Translations under genes and position numbers: made by a program
Shown here: piece by piece, positions 22,956-55,534 of the stretch
Numbering within the stretch: position 1 is the first letter of the stretch
How the letters are laid out: each line of letters begins with the position of its first letter
DNA from: Chondrilla cf. caribensis
Taxonomy: Eukaryota > Porifera > Demospongiae > Chondrillida > Chondrillidae
Assembly: GCA_964020155.1 (NCBI GenBank)
Contig: OZ026561.1
Span: 897,001-961,000, forward strand
DNA length: 64,000 nt
Direction: 5' to 3'
Notes under the pieces: model-generated
Database searches by the model: none
What the model saw: the letters and a program-made list of their open reading frames with translations, nothing else
What the model was told of the DNA's origin: nothing

Positions 22956-23246
22956 ATGTCCCGAGTGTCCCCGCGTCTTTCTCGTTCTAGAAGAATGTTT
23001 CATGTGTTTGTCGAACGGTTCGAAGGTGATCAATTCGGCCAGTACCAGAATTGGCAGTCGATCAAAATGGCACGGCGTCCCAAAGAAAGAATCGTCAACG
23101 TGTTCGAAAAATCGCCTCGATCGTCTCGAAAAGGACATCCACGTCTTTCTCCAGACGTACCAGATATCATGAAAAGTGTTTCCGTCCTTCAGAGGGTCGT
23201 ACGATCGCGCCAGACGTCGAAAACGTTGGCCAAATTGTTGGCCTAA
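22956..23246 (+). CDS. Small basic CpG-rich open frame, function unknown
   Basis: 96 codons from ATG to TAA encode a very basic, serine/arginine-rich peptide (RRMFHVFVERF, MARRPKERIV, SPRSSRKGHPRLS, VLQRVVRSRQ). The stretch is unusually rich in TCGA and CG words compared with its AT-rich surroundings. An opposite-strand frame of 71 codons overlaps it, so base composition alone could explain the opening. I recognise no family. It could be a coding remnant of a mobile element, an exon of an unseen gene, or chance. Confidence 0.2.
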   Translation: MSRVSPRLSRSRRMFHVFVERFEGDQFGQYQNWQSIKMARRPKERIVNVFEKSPRSSRKGHPRLSPDVPDIMKSVSVLQRVVRSRQTSKTLAKLLA

Positions 23247-23518
23247 ATACGTAATACAAACATATATATATATATTTCCACACCGGAAGCGTAGGCGGGC
23301 AGGCGGCCGACTCGCAAGAGAGGGGCTCGCTTAGGCTCGCCCCAATTAACGCCCTAGGCGTCTAAAGCATGTTCGTTGATGATGATTGCACAATCCTGAC
23401 AACAGTAGTGAAAATGGCCGCGATGATACTGATTCCGGCGTGTTGCAACTAATATTCCTTGTGTATTAGCATTATACTAGCTGTAAGTTACCGAATACAC
23501 TTTAACCAGGTAATTCTG

Positions 23519-23754
23519 ATGGCAAGTTACCAAGACCCGGGAGCTATCTCTACTTCGAGCAGTTCTCTAAAAAGAGGACCTTCGTTGCCAGACAACATGG
23601 ATCGTCAAACTGCGGAATTGGAGGTTTTATTCAGTATGTTCGGAGAAGACATAACGATGGTTACTGAAAATCAAGAGTTTAGAGTAAGTGCTTGATGTCA
23701 TAACCGAACTTGGCAATAACCGTTCCACGTATGTAGTGTGCGCGCGTGTGTGTA

Positions 23755-23794
<40 letters not shown>

Positions 23795-24568
23795 CTGTAC
23801 TGTTTTTTGACATTCATATTTTACTAACAACCTCTACACGGTCTTTCTATAGGTGGCTGTTCACCTAGATTCTGCACAATCCGGCAAAAATCTTCAATTA
23901 CTCACTCCATTTATGGGTGGGAAGGAGGCCGTTAATCCCTCCCATCCGCCCACATTGGAACGACAAGTATCCACAGATGGCAAGCAATGCTATCCCGTCT
24001 CTGTCACCTTCCTCCCTCCCCTCACCCTCTGCATAGCCTACCACGATCGTTATCCATCTGAAAGACCGCCGTACTTTGACCTTCATGCTCAGTGGCTGGA
24101 TAGGAGGCTGCTCTCCAGGCTGAGAGAAGAGATCGATAAGCAGTTCACCCCCGGGTGCGAATTTGTGTACGACCTGGTGGAATACCTTCGCATGGAGTTC
24201 CTGCCATTATACCTCACCGTGCAAGCAAGTGAACATGTGTTTTTGATGGGCAAGGAAGCCACAGACAGTCCTCTCGCAGGAAGTGGAAGCTCTGGGATAA
24301 TGTTCGTGCCTTCTTCATCAGTTGTCAAGGATTTAGAGGAATATGATTGCTATAGAAGACATGAGATTTTCCTCAGGGAGAAGCACCTGTGTGATATCTG
24401 CACTGAGGATAGGAAAGGGGAGTTTTTCCCAGAATCCAGACTTCCCTGTGGTCACCTGTTTTGTAGTGAATGTCTTGGACAATATTGTGAGGTTTGTACG
24501 TACCTACTGTGTACATGCTTGTGTGTATGCATGTGTGTACATCTGTGTGTATGTCTGTGTATATGTAC

Positions 24569-24665
<97 letters not shown>

Positions 24666-25198
24666 ATTTGTATGCATGTTCATTTATGGTGTAGGGGGTG
24701 GTAACAACATGTACATGTACTGTACGTACCAATAATTCACTTCGTATAAGTGGTTTTTACCACATGTTTGCAGACAAAGTTGAATTCCGGAGGAGTTGGC
24801 AAACTGCATTGTCCAACTCCAGATTGCTCTGCCGCTGTGTCTCTTCTTGTGCTTAGAGCAGTGCTGAATGATGACCTGTTTGAGAGGTAAGTACATACGT
24901 ATGTACATACACACATACAGTATGCACACACACGCATAATATAGTATATACGTACATGCATATGTACATACGTGTGGTGTGTGTGTATGCATACACAAGA
25001 TGATATGTACATGTGTACATATGTATCTTATATGATTGTGTATGAGCAGTATTCGTTACCAATACGGGATGTACGTACGTATATTGTATGTAACTATGAT
25101 CTTATAGAAACATCATTTCCACAGGTACGTAAATAGTAAGGCTCTTGTGTATATGTACCTGTGTGTGTATACATGTGTGTGTGTTTGTGTGTGTGTGT

Positions 25199-25257
<59 letters not shown>

Positions 25258-25278
25258 TGTGTGTGTGTGTGTGTGTAC

Positions 25279-25335
<57 letters not shown>

Positions 25336-26407
25336 ATGCATACATGTACTCACCTGATTCACACATGCTTATCAAGCACGATGTAGTGACGTATGCACAA
25401 TACTTCATGTAGGCCTGCTCCCCCTGGTACAGATATGAAAGGTTGTTGGATGAGTTCGTCTGTGACACTACACCTGGTGTGGTCTACTGCCCCCGTCCCG
25501 GCTGCCGTTCGAGGGTCTTTTCCGACCCGGATGACTCTCTCGCGGTCTGCGATATGTGCAGGTACCCTTTCTGCAAGGCCTGCAGTGGGCTGTGGCATGG
25601 AGAACAGCCCTGTAAGACGATTGCCATGGTTAGCAGTGTGGACTATGTGATCACACATACAGAGGAACCTCTCTATTACAAACCTCTGAATAGCAGAAAC
25701 CTCTATAATAAGGACCCCATTCTGTGTCCCAGTGTAGTGCTGTGGTGTACTACATGACCCCTGAATTGAGGAAACCTCTGTAATAAGGACTAAAATCAAG
25801 GTCCCAAAGTGTCCGTAATAGAGAGGTTCCACTGTACATGTTATCTTTGTACATATGTGTGTTGGTGGTGGTGGAGTCTAGATAATATGCAAGTTCTGAA
25901 GCAGTGAAGGAATTCATGCATCTGAAATTCTACGTATAAATAGCGCTGGGAATCAGCTATTATTAAATCAAATATCAATCAACTAATCGATTAAGTGAGT
26001 ATAGCTCAAAACCACTCCTACCTTATTGGATAGACTAGGTAGTCATCCAATAGATGTGATGTGGAGTCTTTAGAGTCTTTTCGACACTTCAGGTACTCTT
26101 GAAGTACAAATTGAACCCATGGAGTGAAGGTTCTGGGTAATATGGTGGGGGTGGCTTCCTGGTCTAATATAGTATTATAATAGAATATCTGAATTATATG
26201 CAGTATTGTAGATACTGCCAGTGAGTGGAATATCCTTGCAGTGCATTTTTGTACAGTATGTTAAGTTACTGTTAACGTGCTCTTACTGCAGAAAGGAGAG
26301 GAGGACTCCTTTGAGGAGAGATTGAGGAAGATAGAACAGAATGAAAAAAGTGTACCAGAACACAAGAAACGAGAAATGATTGCAGATCTGAAAGTGTGTA
26401 CTGTCTC

Positions 26408-26474
<67 letters not shown>

Positions 26475-27816
26475 ATACGTATGTGCATATCAGTAATGGT
26501 TGTATGTATACAAGTGATTGGTACATATGTACGTATGTATATTATATAGAGGCAATGGTTTTCCGTTTCAAAAAAACACATTTTCCATTTCAGCTTTTCA
26601 TCAATTCCGTTTCAAGCTTGATTTTAATGCAATCTCCGTTTCAGAAATAATTTAAATCAATTAACACCAAATAATTTATTTAAAATCAATGTAGAATGCA
26701 ATTGAGGTACGTATAATTGCACAGTGAATGTAAATCAAAAATGACCCTCAATATCTCCATTGTGGTACAACATGACTAGTCGCTTCGTATTCTCCTCTGT
26801 CAATGTTTCACGTCTGTCATTCAGAAGATGTTTGTAATGAGAAAAACTTCTCTCAACATCAACTGAAGCAACTGGTACCCAGATGGCGTGTGAAGCGATG
26901 GCAGCCAAATTCGGGAATCGGTCTTTCATGCGATTCCAGAATTCAGAAATTTGAAATGGGTTGGGTAGCTCTTCACAATATTGAACGTAAATTAACCATT
27001 CTTCTAGCAGCTGAGAAGATGGATCCTCAAGGGACTTGATGGCAGTGTAGTCTCCTATGTTGTGTGTGAGTGTTGGCAATTGACGTGGATCAAAAATTCT
27101 CACAGCTTTGTAGTGTGGATATGCGGGATGACTATCTAAGTGAGTCTCCAGTTTTTGAAGGGAAAGAGCAAACACAGCTTGAAACGACTTGCGGTGATCC
27201 TTCACGGTGTCGACTCGGGTGAAATCAATGCTGTGTTCACAAAAGCGACAAAACAGTACTCCGCCATCAGAATAAAGATCACTCTCGAACTGTTTTGCTC
27301 GCTCCTCAGCAGTTACGCGGGATATCGGGGTACTTCTTTTGGCTTTCTTAGGTAGTGGAAGGATCGATTCAGCCATCTTTCTTATTGACACGTGGCGCGG
27401 TAACGAAGGTGCGAATTCGAATACCTACTGGTGACAGTTTTTTTTTTTTTTTCAGGGTGAAAGCAATATAGGTAAATCCGTTTCAGATTGCTATTTCCGT
27501 GAATTCCGTCCGTTTTCCGCGATCGCGGAAAACCATTGCCTCTATATATACAATGGTACATACACACACAGGTGAGCATATGGACAGCTAGTAACCCTGT
27601 CAGGAAGTGCCCAAGATGTGGCTATCTTGTTACAAAAGACGGAGGCTGTAATAAAATGTCCTGTGCCAAGTGTGGTTCCTGTTTCTGTTGGATATGTGGA
27701 CGAACAATTGGAGGGTAATCGAGTGTGTGTGTGCATGCACTCGCATGTATGTGTGTGTTTGTGTTTGTGTGTGGTGTGTGTGGTGTGCATATGTGATTTG
27801 TGTGTGTGTGTGTGTA

Positions 27817-27892
<76 letters not shown>

Positions 27893-29354
27893 TACATGTG
27901 CATACTGTATATGCCCAACTGTACATGTACAAGTACATACATACAGTATGTACACACTTGCCTGAACTGTGTATGCATGCAATATTTGTATGCATTACTT
28001 GCATGTACGTATATTGGGTTGTACCAGTGTATTGTGATGGTGGATTAAGAAGATATTTTGCCAAAAAGGACACTTTGGAAGATTGAATACACTCTTAGCT
28101 CAAGTAATATTGTTGTCATCACTGCAGATACAACCATTTTGGTGGCCAGTGTCCTTTGTTTAGAACTGATGACTACCAACCTCCCCCAAAGCTGAAAGAT
28201 GTCGATGTTGATGTCGATAATCTTGATGATTTACATGTTCTGATCCATCCAAAATGTCCCAAGTGTGATATGGTGAGTGGGTTGTTCTGAAAGCTTCTAC
28301 CAACTCCATTTCACAACATTATTGTAGACTGTCAGCACCGGTCAGTACTGGTCAACACTGGTCAGCACTGGTCAGCACTGTTACATACATTAAAGTACGT
28401 ACATGCAGCCTTGATTTCTTCAACCTTTAAATAAACGTTTCCTTTTCAACATGATCAGAAACACAATCATTTGTTTGTCTTCATATTTGCTGTAAATTTC
28501 AGCTCCAAAATCTTTAGTAGAACTGTAGAGTCAAGATATTAATAGATTTGATATCAAATAAAGCTGTTTCTAGATGTTCTTGAAAACTGAAAAGTTTCAT
28601 TTTCAAAGGCTCAGTTAAATTCATCAGTAAGAAGTAGGGCTGGGAATTGGCTGGAATTTTCAAATTGTTAATCAGTACACAGTAACCGATTGCTCGAGCA
28701 ATTAATCACCGGAAGTAATTAGTGGGCGTAACTGGAAACCACCCCCACTTTATTAGACTAAATAGTCGTCCAATAGACATGAAATGAAGTCCACAGTGTC
28801 CTTTTCAAAATTCAGGTACTCTTGAAGTAAGGAATTGAACCCATGGAGTGAAGGTTTTGGGTGATAAGGTGGGGGTGGCTTCCTGGTCTACTCAATTGCT
28901 TCTTGTGATTAATCGATTTGCTTGCACTAGTAACAATAATCAGATTTGAAATAAATATCGATTGATTAATCGATTAATCAATTAATAATCCCAGCACTAG
29001 TAAGAAGCCATGGCCATCCCATATTCGTGCTGGTCACCTTTCAAACTGGATTGTTGTGAAAATACGCAAATTAGATGCTTATCACCACAACAGCACACAC
29101 CAACCGTCTCAATAAAACAACCTACATACATACAATGTCATGTATTGCCATTACAGGAAAATTTAAAGGACTACATAACGTGTGAGAATTTTATGACATG
29201 TGTCAAGTGCCACTTTCGCTACTGCTTTGTGTGTCTGGAGGCGTGTTTTGGGGAGTGGCACTTCAGTGAGGAATATGGCTGCAAGAGGTATACAAAGTTG
29301 GAACAGGACGCAGAAATATTGAAGAAACAGAGAGCCGAGAGTGAGCAGCTTTGA
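23519..29354 (+). CDS. RNF14: RNF14-like RBR E3 ubiquitin ligase (8 exons)
   Basis: Exons 23519-23683, 23853-24491, 24774-24886, 25433-25628, 26292-26393, 27572-27714, 28128-28272, 29157-29354; 1701 nt, 566 aa, phases consistent. An N-terminal RWD domain (about 28-175) is followed by RING1 with C235, C238, C254, H256, C259, C262, C281 and C286. The IBR follows (VVYCPRPGC, CDMC, FCKAC, HGEQPC). RING2 (CPRCGYLV, DGGCNKMSCAKC, FCWIC) has candidate catalytic Cys431 in DGGC, which accepts ubiquitin as a thioester in RBR enzymes. Human RNF14 (474 aa) ends shortly after the equivalent of YNHFGGQCPLF. Here exons 7-8 add a cysteine-rich tail. The start was chosen at the ATG before ASYQDPG; an upstream in-frame ATG at 23459 would add 20 mostly hydrophobic residues. 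Confidence 0.88.
23740..23793 (+). repeat. (GT)n microsatellite, RNF14 intron 1
   Basis: GT/GC-rich run ending in pure (TG)n, beginning about 50 bases after the exon 1 donor (23684). Confidence 0.9.
24520..24665 (+). repeat. (GT)n microsatellite, RNF14 intron 2
   Basis: A compound GTGTAT run then long pure (GT)n, beginning within 30-70 bases of the exon 2 donor (24492). Confidence 0.9.
25173..25332 (+). repeat. (GT)n microsatellite, RNF14 intron 3
   Basis: Long (GT)n with TACGTG interruptions, nearer the acceptor (25432) than the donor (24887). Confidence 0.9.
25660..25834. mobile_element. 175-bp pogo/Tigger-like MITE in RNF14 intron 4
   Basis: The left end CAGAGGAACCTCTCTATTAC and the right end complementary to CAGTGGAACCTCTCTATTAC define inverted repeats. 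TA lies on both sides (25658-25659 and 25835-25836). Ends of the type CAGTGGAACCTC with TA target duplication are usual for pogo/Tigger elements. Internal degenerate repeats of AACCTCT.TAATAAGGAC occur. No coding capacity. Confidence 0.75.
25941..26165. mobile_element. Truncated hAT-type MITE in RNF14 intron 4
   Basis: It begins TAGCGCTGGGAATCAGCTAT. It shares GTACTCTTGAAGTA, TTGAACCCATGGAGTGAAGG and GGTGGGGGTGGCTTCCTGGT with the complete MITE at 28635-28999. The right terminal region of the complete element (the ATCCCAGCACTA end) is missing. Confidence 0.65.
26411..26471 (+). repeat. (GT)n microsatellite, RNF14 intron 5
   Basis: A pure (GT)n run starting 17 bases after the exon 5 donor, which itself reads GTGTGTAC. 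Confidence 0.9.
26548..27543 (-). mobile_element. Internally deleted hAT transposon in RNF14 intron 5
   Basis: Inverted ends read AGAGGCAATGGTTTTCCG at 26548 and its reverse complement ending at 27543. They enclose a minus-strand transposase-derived frame (26735-27391). The flanks are TATATA-rich, so the expected 8-bp target duplication cannot be fixed. The element lies antisense to RNF14, and its right end is only 28 bases from the start of RNF14 exon 6 (27572). GTTTCA/TTTCCG words repeat inside the subterminal regions, as is common for hAT transposase binding sites. Confidence 0.7.
26735..27391 (-). CDS. hAT transposase derivative: zinc finger fused to C-terminal dimerisation region
   Basis: One uninterrupted frame of 218 aa. 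The N-terminal part (about residues 27-68) reads LFCRFCEHSIDFTRVDTVKD then HRKS, a BED-like zinc finger of the type found in hAT and CGGBP1-like proteins. It passes straight into sequence typical of the transposase end: EFWNRMKDRFPNLA, then VPVASVDVERSFSHYK and NTKRLVMLYHN, which is the hATC dimerisation motif. The catalytic core between them is missing, yet the frame is open. Such DNA-binding plus dimerising remnants can act as repressors of their parent transposon; that role is inference. It could also simply be young junk. Confidence 0.7.
   Translation of the reverse strand: MSIRKMAESILPLPKKAKRSTPISRVTAEERAKQFESDLYSDGGVLFCRFCEHSIDFTRVDTVKDHRKSFQAVFALSLQKLETHLDSHPAYPHYKAVRIFDPRQLPTLTHNIGDYTAIKSLEDPSSQLLEEWLIYVQYCEELPNPFQISEFWNRMKDRFPNLAAIASHAIWVPVASVDVERSFSHYKHLLNDRRETLTEENTKRLVMLYHNGDIEGHF
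27724..27889 (+). repeat. (GT)n microsatellite, RNF14 intron 6
   Basis: A compound GT run (with GCATGC, TTTGTG and TGGTGTG interruptions) starting about 9 bases after the exon 6 donor (27715). Confidence 0.9.
28635..28999. mobile_element. 365-bp hAT-type MITE with 8-bp target duplication, RNF14 intron 7
   Basis: The ends are TAGGGCTGGGAATTGGCTGG and the complement AATAATCCCAGCACTA. An exact 8-bp direct repeat GTAAGAAG flanks it (28627-28634 and 29000-29007), the hallmark of hAT insertion. The interior holds AT-rich ATTAATCGATT palindromic words and no open frame. A truncated relative lies in intron 4 of the same gene. Confidence 0.85.
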
Positions 29355-30149
29355 GGGGTTGTGATATTTGTTGAGGTTCTAAAGCATGTATATTATGTAC
29401 ATATAAATATGTATTATTGTTTGCAATTAAGCTTTTATGATATTAATTTTTATTATAGTTCTATAATCATAATAATGCAACAAAAATCAATGTGGAATCT
29501 ATATTTATAATGACGTGTTCTATATGTGTATTATCGAACAACTTGCTTATTAAGTACCCTACATAGCTAGTACATAATACTTCTGTTGATACATAGTATG
29601 TACGTATAATATTATACATATTATATATACCTCAATTTGCATTGGTCTCTGTACGTAGTTCATATACGTACACCCTATTATTATGGCTAGATTGATATTA
29701 AATTTGATATCTTATAATATTATAATATATATTATGCCAACCTACATACTGCCTGATATATAGCAAGATATGTGTGATACATCTACATCTGCACAATAAG
29801 GATTTGATTGATGTCCCTCAATCAGGACTAATTACTTCCATCAGCTGTATCATAATAATTGTATGCAAAATGTACTATAAATACTATATATTCCATGCAT
29901 GCCAGATTATATTATGCAAGAAATATAAGTATGTACAAACCTTATAATATGCATAATTAAATTAGATAAATTATGATCATTATTACAATGTCATAATAAT
30001 TATTAGATTCCACATGATCACCTCAACCACATCAACAGTGCATCAATAGCTGTACATAGTGTATTGAAATCACCTATCGTTAAATTATTGGTATAAATTA
30101 TAATTGAAAATTTACAATTAACAACTACAGTACAGATTGCTGGTCCATA
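29355..30149. other. AT-rich tail-to-tail spacer between RNF14 and ABCA
   Basis: About 800 bases rich in ATAATTATTA, TTATAATATGCATAATT and TACGTA words. It contains the 3' untranslated regions of both convergent genes. I see no exon, repeat array or RNA gene in it. Confidence 0.7.
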
Positions 30150-52415
<22,266 letters not shown>

Positions 52416-53192
52416 GCCGGTAGTGGCGCTACTGCACGGGAGAAGGTAGTCTAGTCGTAAGTTGATGACGACTGAAAACGAAAGTATAGAATACCATCGA
52501 TCATCTGTGGAATGTTGAAAATATTTGAAATATAGACAATGTAGAGATTGGAGATTCGTTTAGAAGAGAAGCGTTTTAGACTATGTAATGGGCAGTCATA
52601 TGTCATTTTCCAAGGCTTGAGAGACTAATAAATGGAAGGAAAAAAAGCGGAAGTATCTGATCCCACACATCAGTAAACTTTATTATGAAGTTTCAATCGT
52701 ACGGGATAATTACAAGGAGACCACAATACCATATTATAGATATTCGACTAGCTCTATAAGTTAACTCATGTGATTAACACGCTATATGTATATAATATTG
52801 TATACTTCTTATCACGATATTTATTATAATATACTTGAGACAAAACCACCTTAATTAGTCAAATATCTATGATTAAACTATAAACATCTATGCAATGTGA
52901 CTTTAATTTACTATAATACCATAAATGATATTATTCTAATTCGTCTCAACTTCTGGGCACTAAGTGATAAAATATTCTACAATATGCTGATGCTTCAAGG
53001 ATAAATTTTCACATCCATATTTAGACATGATAAGGACAGGCTCAAAGAAGACACACATAATAATATATATCATTCAATATATTAATGATATGTACATAAT
53101 TCACTGTTGCAGTTACACTTAGGGACATATATTACATTATGATTGTGTCCCTGCGCAAAACAGCAACTGTGAAATTATATCATGATTTATAT

Positions 53193-53239
<47 letters not shown>

Positions 53240-53825
53240 ATGTGTAATATCCCTTGGCACAGTTGATCAGTAGGTTAGCAAGTGAGGAATAAAAGTTGAA
53301 CACATCATTGTCATTCTGAGACTGTCGTTGTCAAGAATTTTGTATAGTGTTGGTGACAGTATAATGACAAACAACCATGAATCATAATATACGTATGAAA
53401 ATCAATGTATAGCGGTACTGTATATATAATATATATACATTGTGTACTAGATGGAATCCTGACTTGGTGTGTAGCAACTGTGGTGGAAACAACTATTTAA
53501 ACATGATATACGAGGTTACATGCATGACAGATATTGGAGACGTGGTGACATCAACGGTATGTATCAGGTTTACCGTGGTATCCCAAATATCAACTGTACA
53601 ATATAAATGTTTTATGCATTTCAAACTACTAGCTTTACTAAATGACATGTTATTATGCTAGTGACACAAACACTATACAAAGTGCTTGACAGAGAGAGAA
53701 TGACAATGGCGTGTGCAACTTTTATTCCTTTCTTGCAAACCCACTAATTGAACTTGTCACACGTTTAAAGATGATCGAATGAAGCCTTTGCATGGCTGAC
53801 AAATACCAACACATTCAGAATGTAA

Positions 53826-53871
<46 letters not shown>

Positions 53872-55530
53872 CATACACACACATGAATTTGAAGACTAAA
53901 GTCTCGCAGTTATCTATGCATGTACGTTGGATAAATCCGACTGGGTACTACTACTGGGTACATTGTCCACAAGTTAGTGAAGACAACCGTAAATCACAAA
54001 GGAGAGTTGGATAATTGATGTTCTCACATAAATCAAGTGTTGGGTAAATCAACTGCCAGACTGTTTAATAAGCTTAATTAGGAAGCCATATTCATGTAAT
54101 TATATATGCACAATACTCATTGACCTCTCATGCAGTATTACTTTGAACAGTTTCCCAGTTTAAGCCCACATATTATAACTGGACAAAGAACAGTCCTAGC
54201 AGGAAATCATGTTGGTTTCCTTCAAGAGTTAAGAACCATTGAAGCAGTATTCAATTTTCCTCTTTCAATGTCTACACTATACCTATAGCTTCCTGAAACT
54301 ATAGGGTCATTCATATTTCAATGTCTTTATATTCAACAAAAGTGGTAATTTTCTCCTGTGAAGTCTTTCACAAAACCTAGCTATTATATATTAATTTGCA
54401 GCAAAATTGAGCGTAAAAAGCCATATCTAAAGTACATGTAACGTATTACTTCAACACTGAGAATAGCTTATTCTGCCATGTAAGCAACATTTTTGTGAGA
54501 GATGGATGGAGTGAAAACTTTTCCAAGTATTGTCAGTCCCTTTTAATAGCAGTCCAGAGGTGCTACCTAAGTGGAGAAAATGAATAAAATCGATCCATGC
54601 ACTGCAGAAACACTGTGAAACTGAATATTGCACTATTTTGGTGAATTTGATGAATTATTATACTTCACCACATGCTCAGAAATTGTCATGGTTGCTATTG
54701 GTGACAAGACAGATTGAGTGAATACAACCAAGTGTTAGCTGTTCAACTGGAGACAATTGTAATGGGAAACAGGATCTCTGTTTTGAGAAATGTATATGAA
54801 ATGGTTAATGGTGTAACATAACAGATGTATTGGTTGTGGTAGGAAGTGTGGATTTTGTGGTGGTCTGGTGTATCCTTGTTTGTATACATATGTACTTGCA
54901 CATACGTATGCACACCAGCCATCCCTTACCCCATGCCCCCACACACAGGTATGTACTTTGTTGTGGTAGACAGTGTGTATATTTTGTGAGGGGGCTGGCA
55001 TAACTTTGTTTTTATAGGTACATGCACTGATGTACACAGACCTGCCAAGCAAAACCACCTTGTAGCCTCCCTCTTTCCACACACACACAGGGTACATACA
55101 CTGTTACAATGCTATGTTTTTGTATTCGTTTTGTCTGGTCTCCTACATATAATAACCATGACAATTTTTGCATGTGACAAGTGTGTGTGTACGTGCATGT
55201 GTGAAGTAAACATACAATTCATCAAATTCACTTAGAATGTTGGGATCAAAAGACTTACTGTTCAACAGTGTACACATGTACCTAACCCAAATAGTTCAAA
55301 TTAAACTCTTTTGAATAACCTAGATTGGCTGAATGTTGAGACCCTAACATCACAATTAGACGCTCTTATATTTATTGAAATGTAGAGGCCTATAATTATA
55401 ACTACTTGATCTGCAAATCATCATACTCTGCAGCTGTATATATCAGCAATGGTTTCATGCAAAGCTTGCATCTCTGCAGGATCTACTGTTTCACCAGTTT
55501 AAATTAGATCACCATAATAATTTTGTACAT
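52416..55530. other. Gene-poor spacer between ABCA and the satellite
   Basis: Upstream flank of ABCA (no TATA recognised), then AT-rich DNA. An imperfect inverted repeat (AATTCACTGTTGCAGTT near 53097 versus AACAGCAACTGTGAAATT near 53160) lies before a (GT)n run at 53195-53237. A (CA)n run lies at 53829-53869. A ~110-bp diverged direct duplication (GTTGTGGTAG, GTGTGGATTTTGTG, CACACAGG words) occupies about 54830-55090. Nothing here supports a gene. Confidence 0.65.
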
Positions 55531-55534
55531 ACTC

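Larger units (their letters stand above)
21030..23518. other. Spacer between SLC2A and RNF14, no firm gene
   Basis: The first ~400 bases are AT-rich 3' flank. From about 21480 to 21960 the DNA is richer in CpG, with a TGACGTCA palindrome (around 21558) and a short open stretch MADKMDVIMAGQF that stops at once. A 24-bp direct duplication (words CTCTGGGCACCCCTATGCGA) lies near 21983-22030. Diverged duplicates sharing GAACAAT.GCAG.TGATGTA occur near 22240 and 22685. The word GGGGCTCGCYTARGCTCGCCC occurs near 22098 and 23323. None of this supports a gene by itself. Confidence 0.6.

Noticed and set aside
53440..53661. 73-codon frame with two CxxC-like pairs (LVCSNCGGNN) in the spacer
   Set aside because: A single isolated short frame with no splice partners, no known domain and AT-rich flanks. 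Treated as chance.
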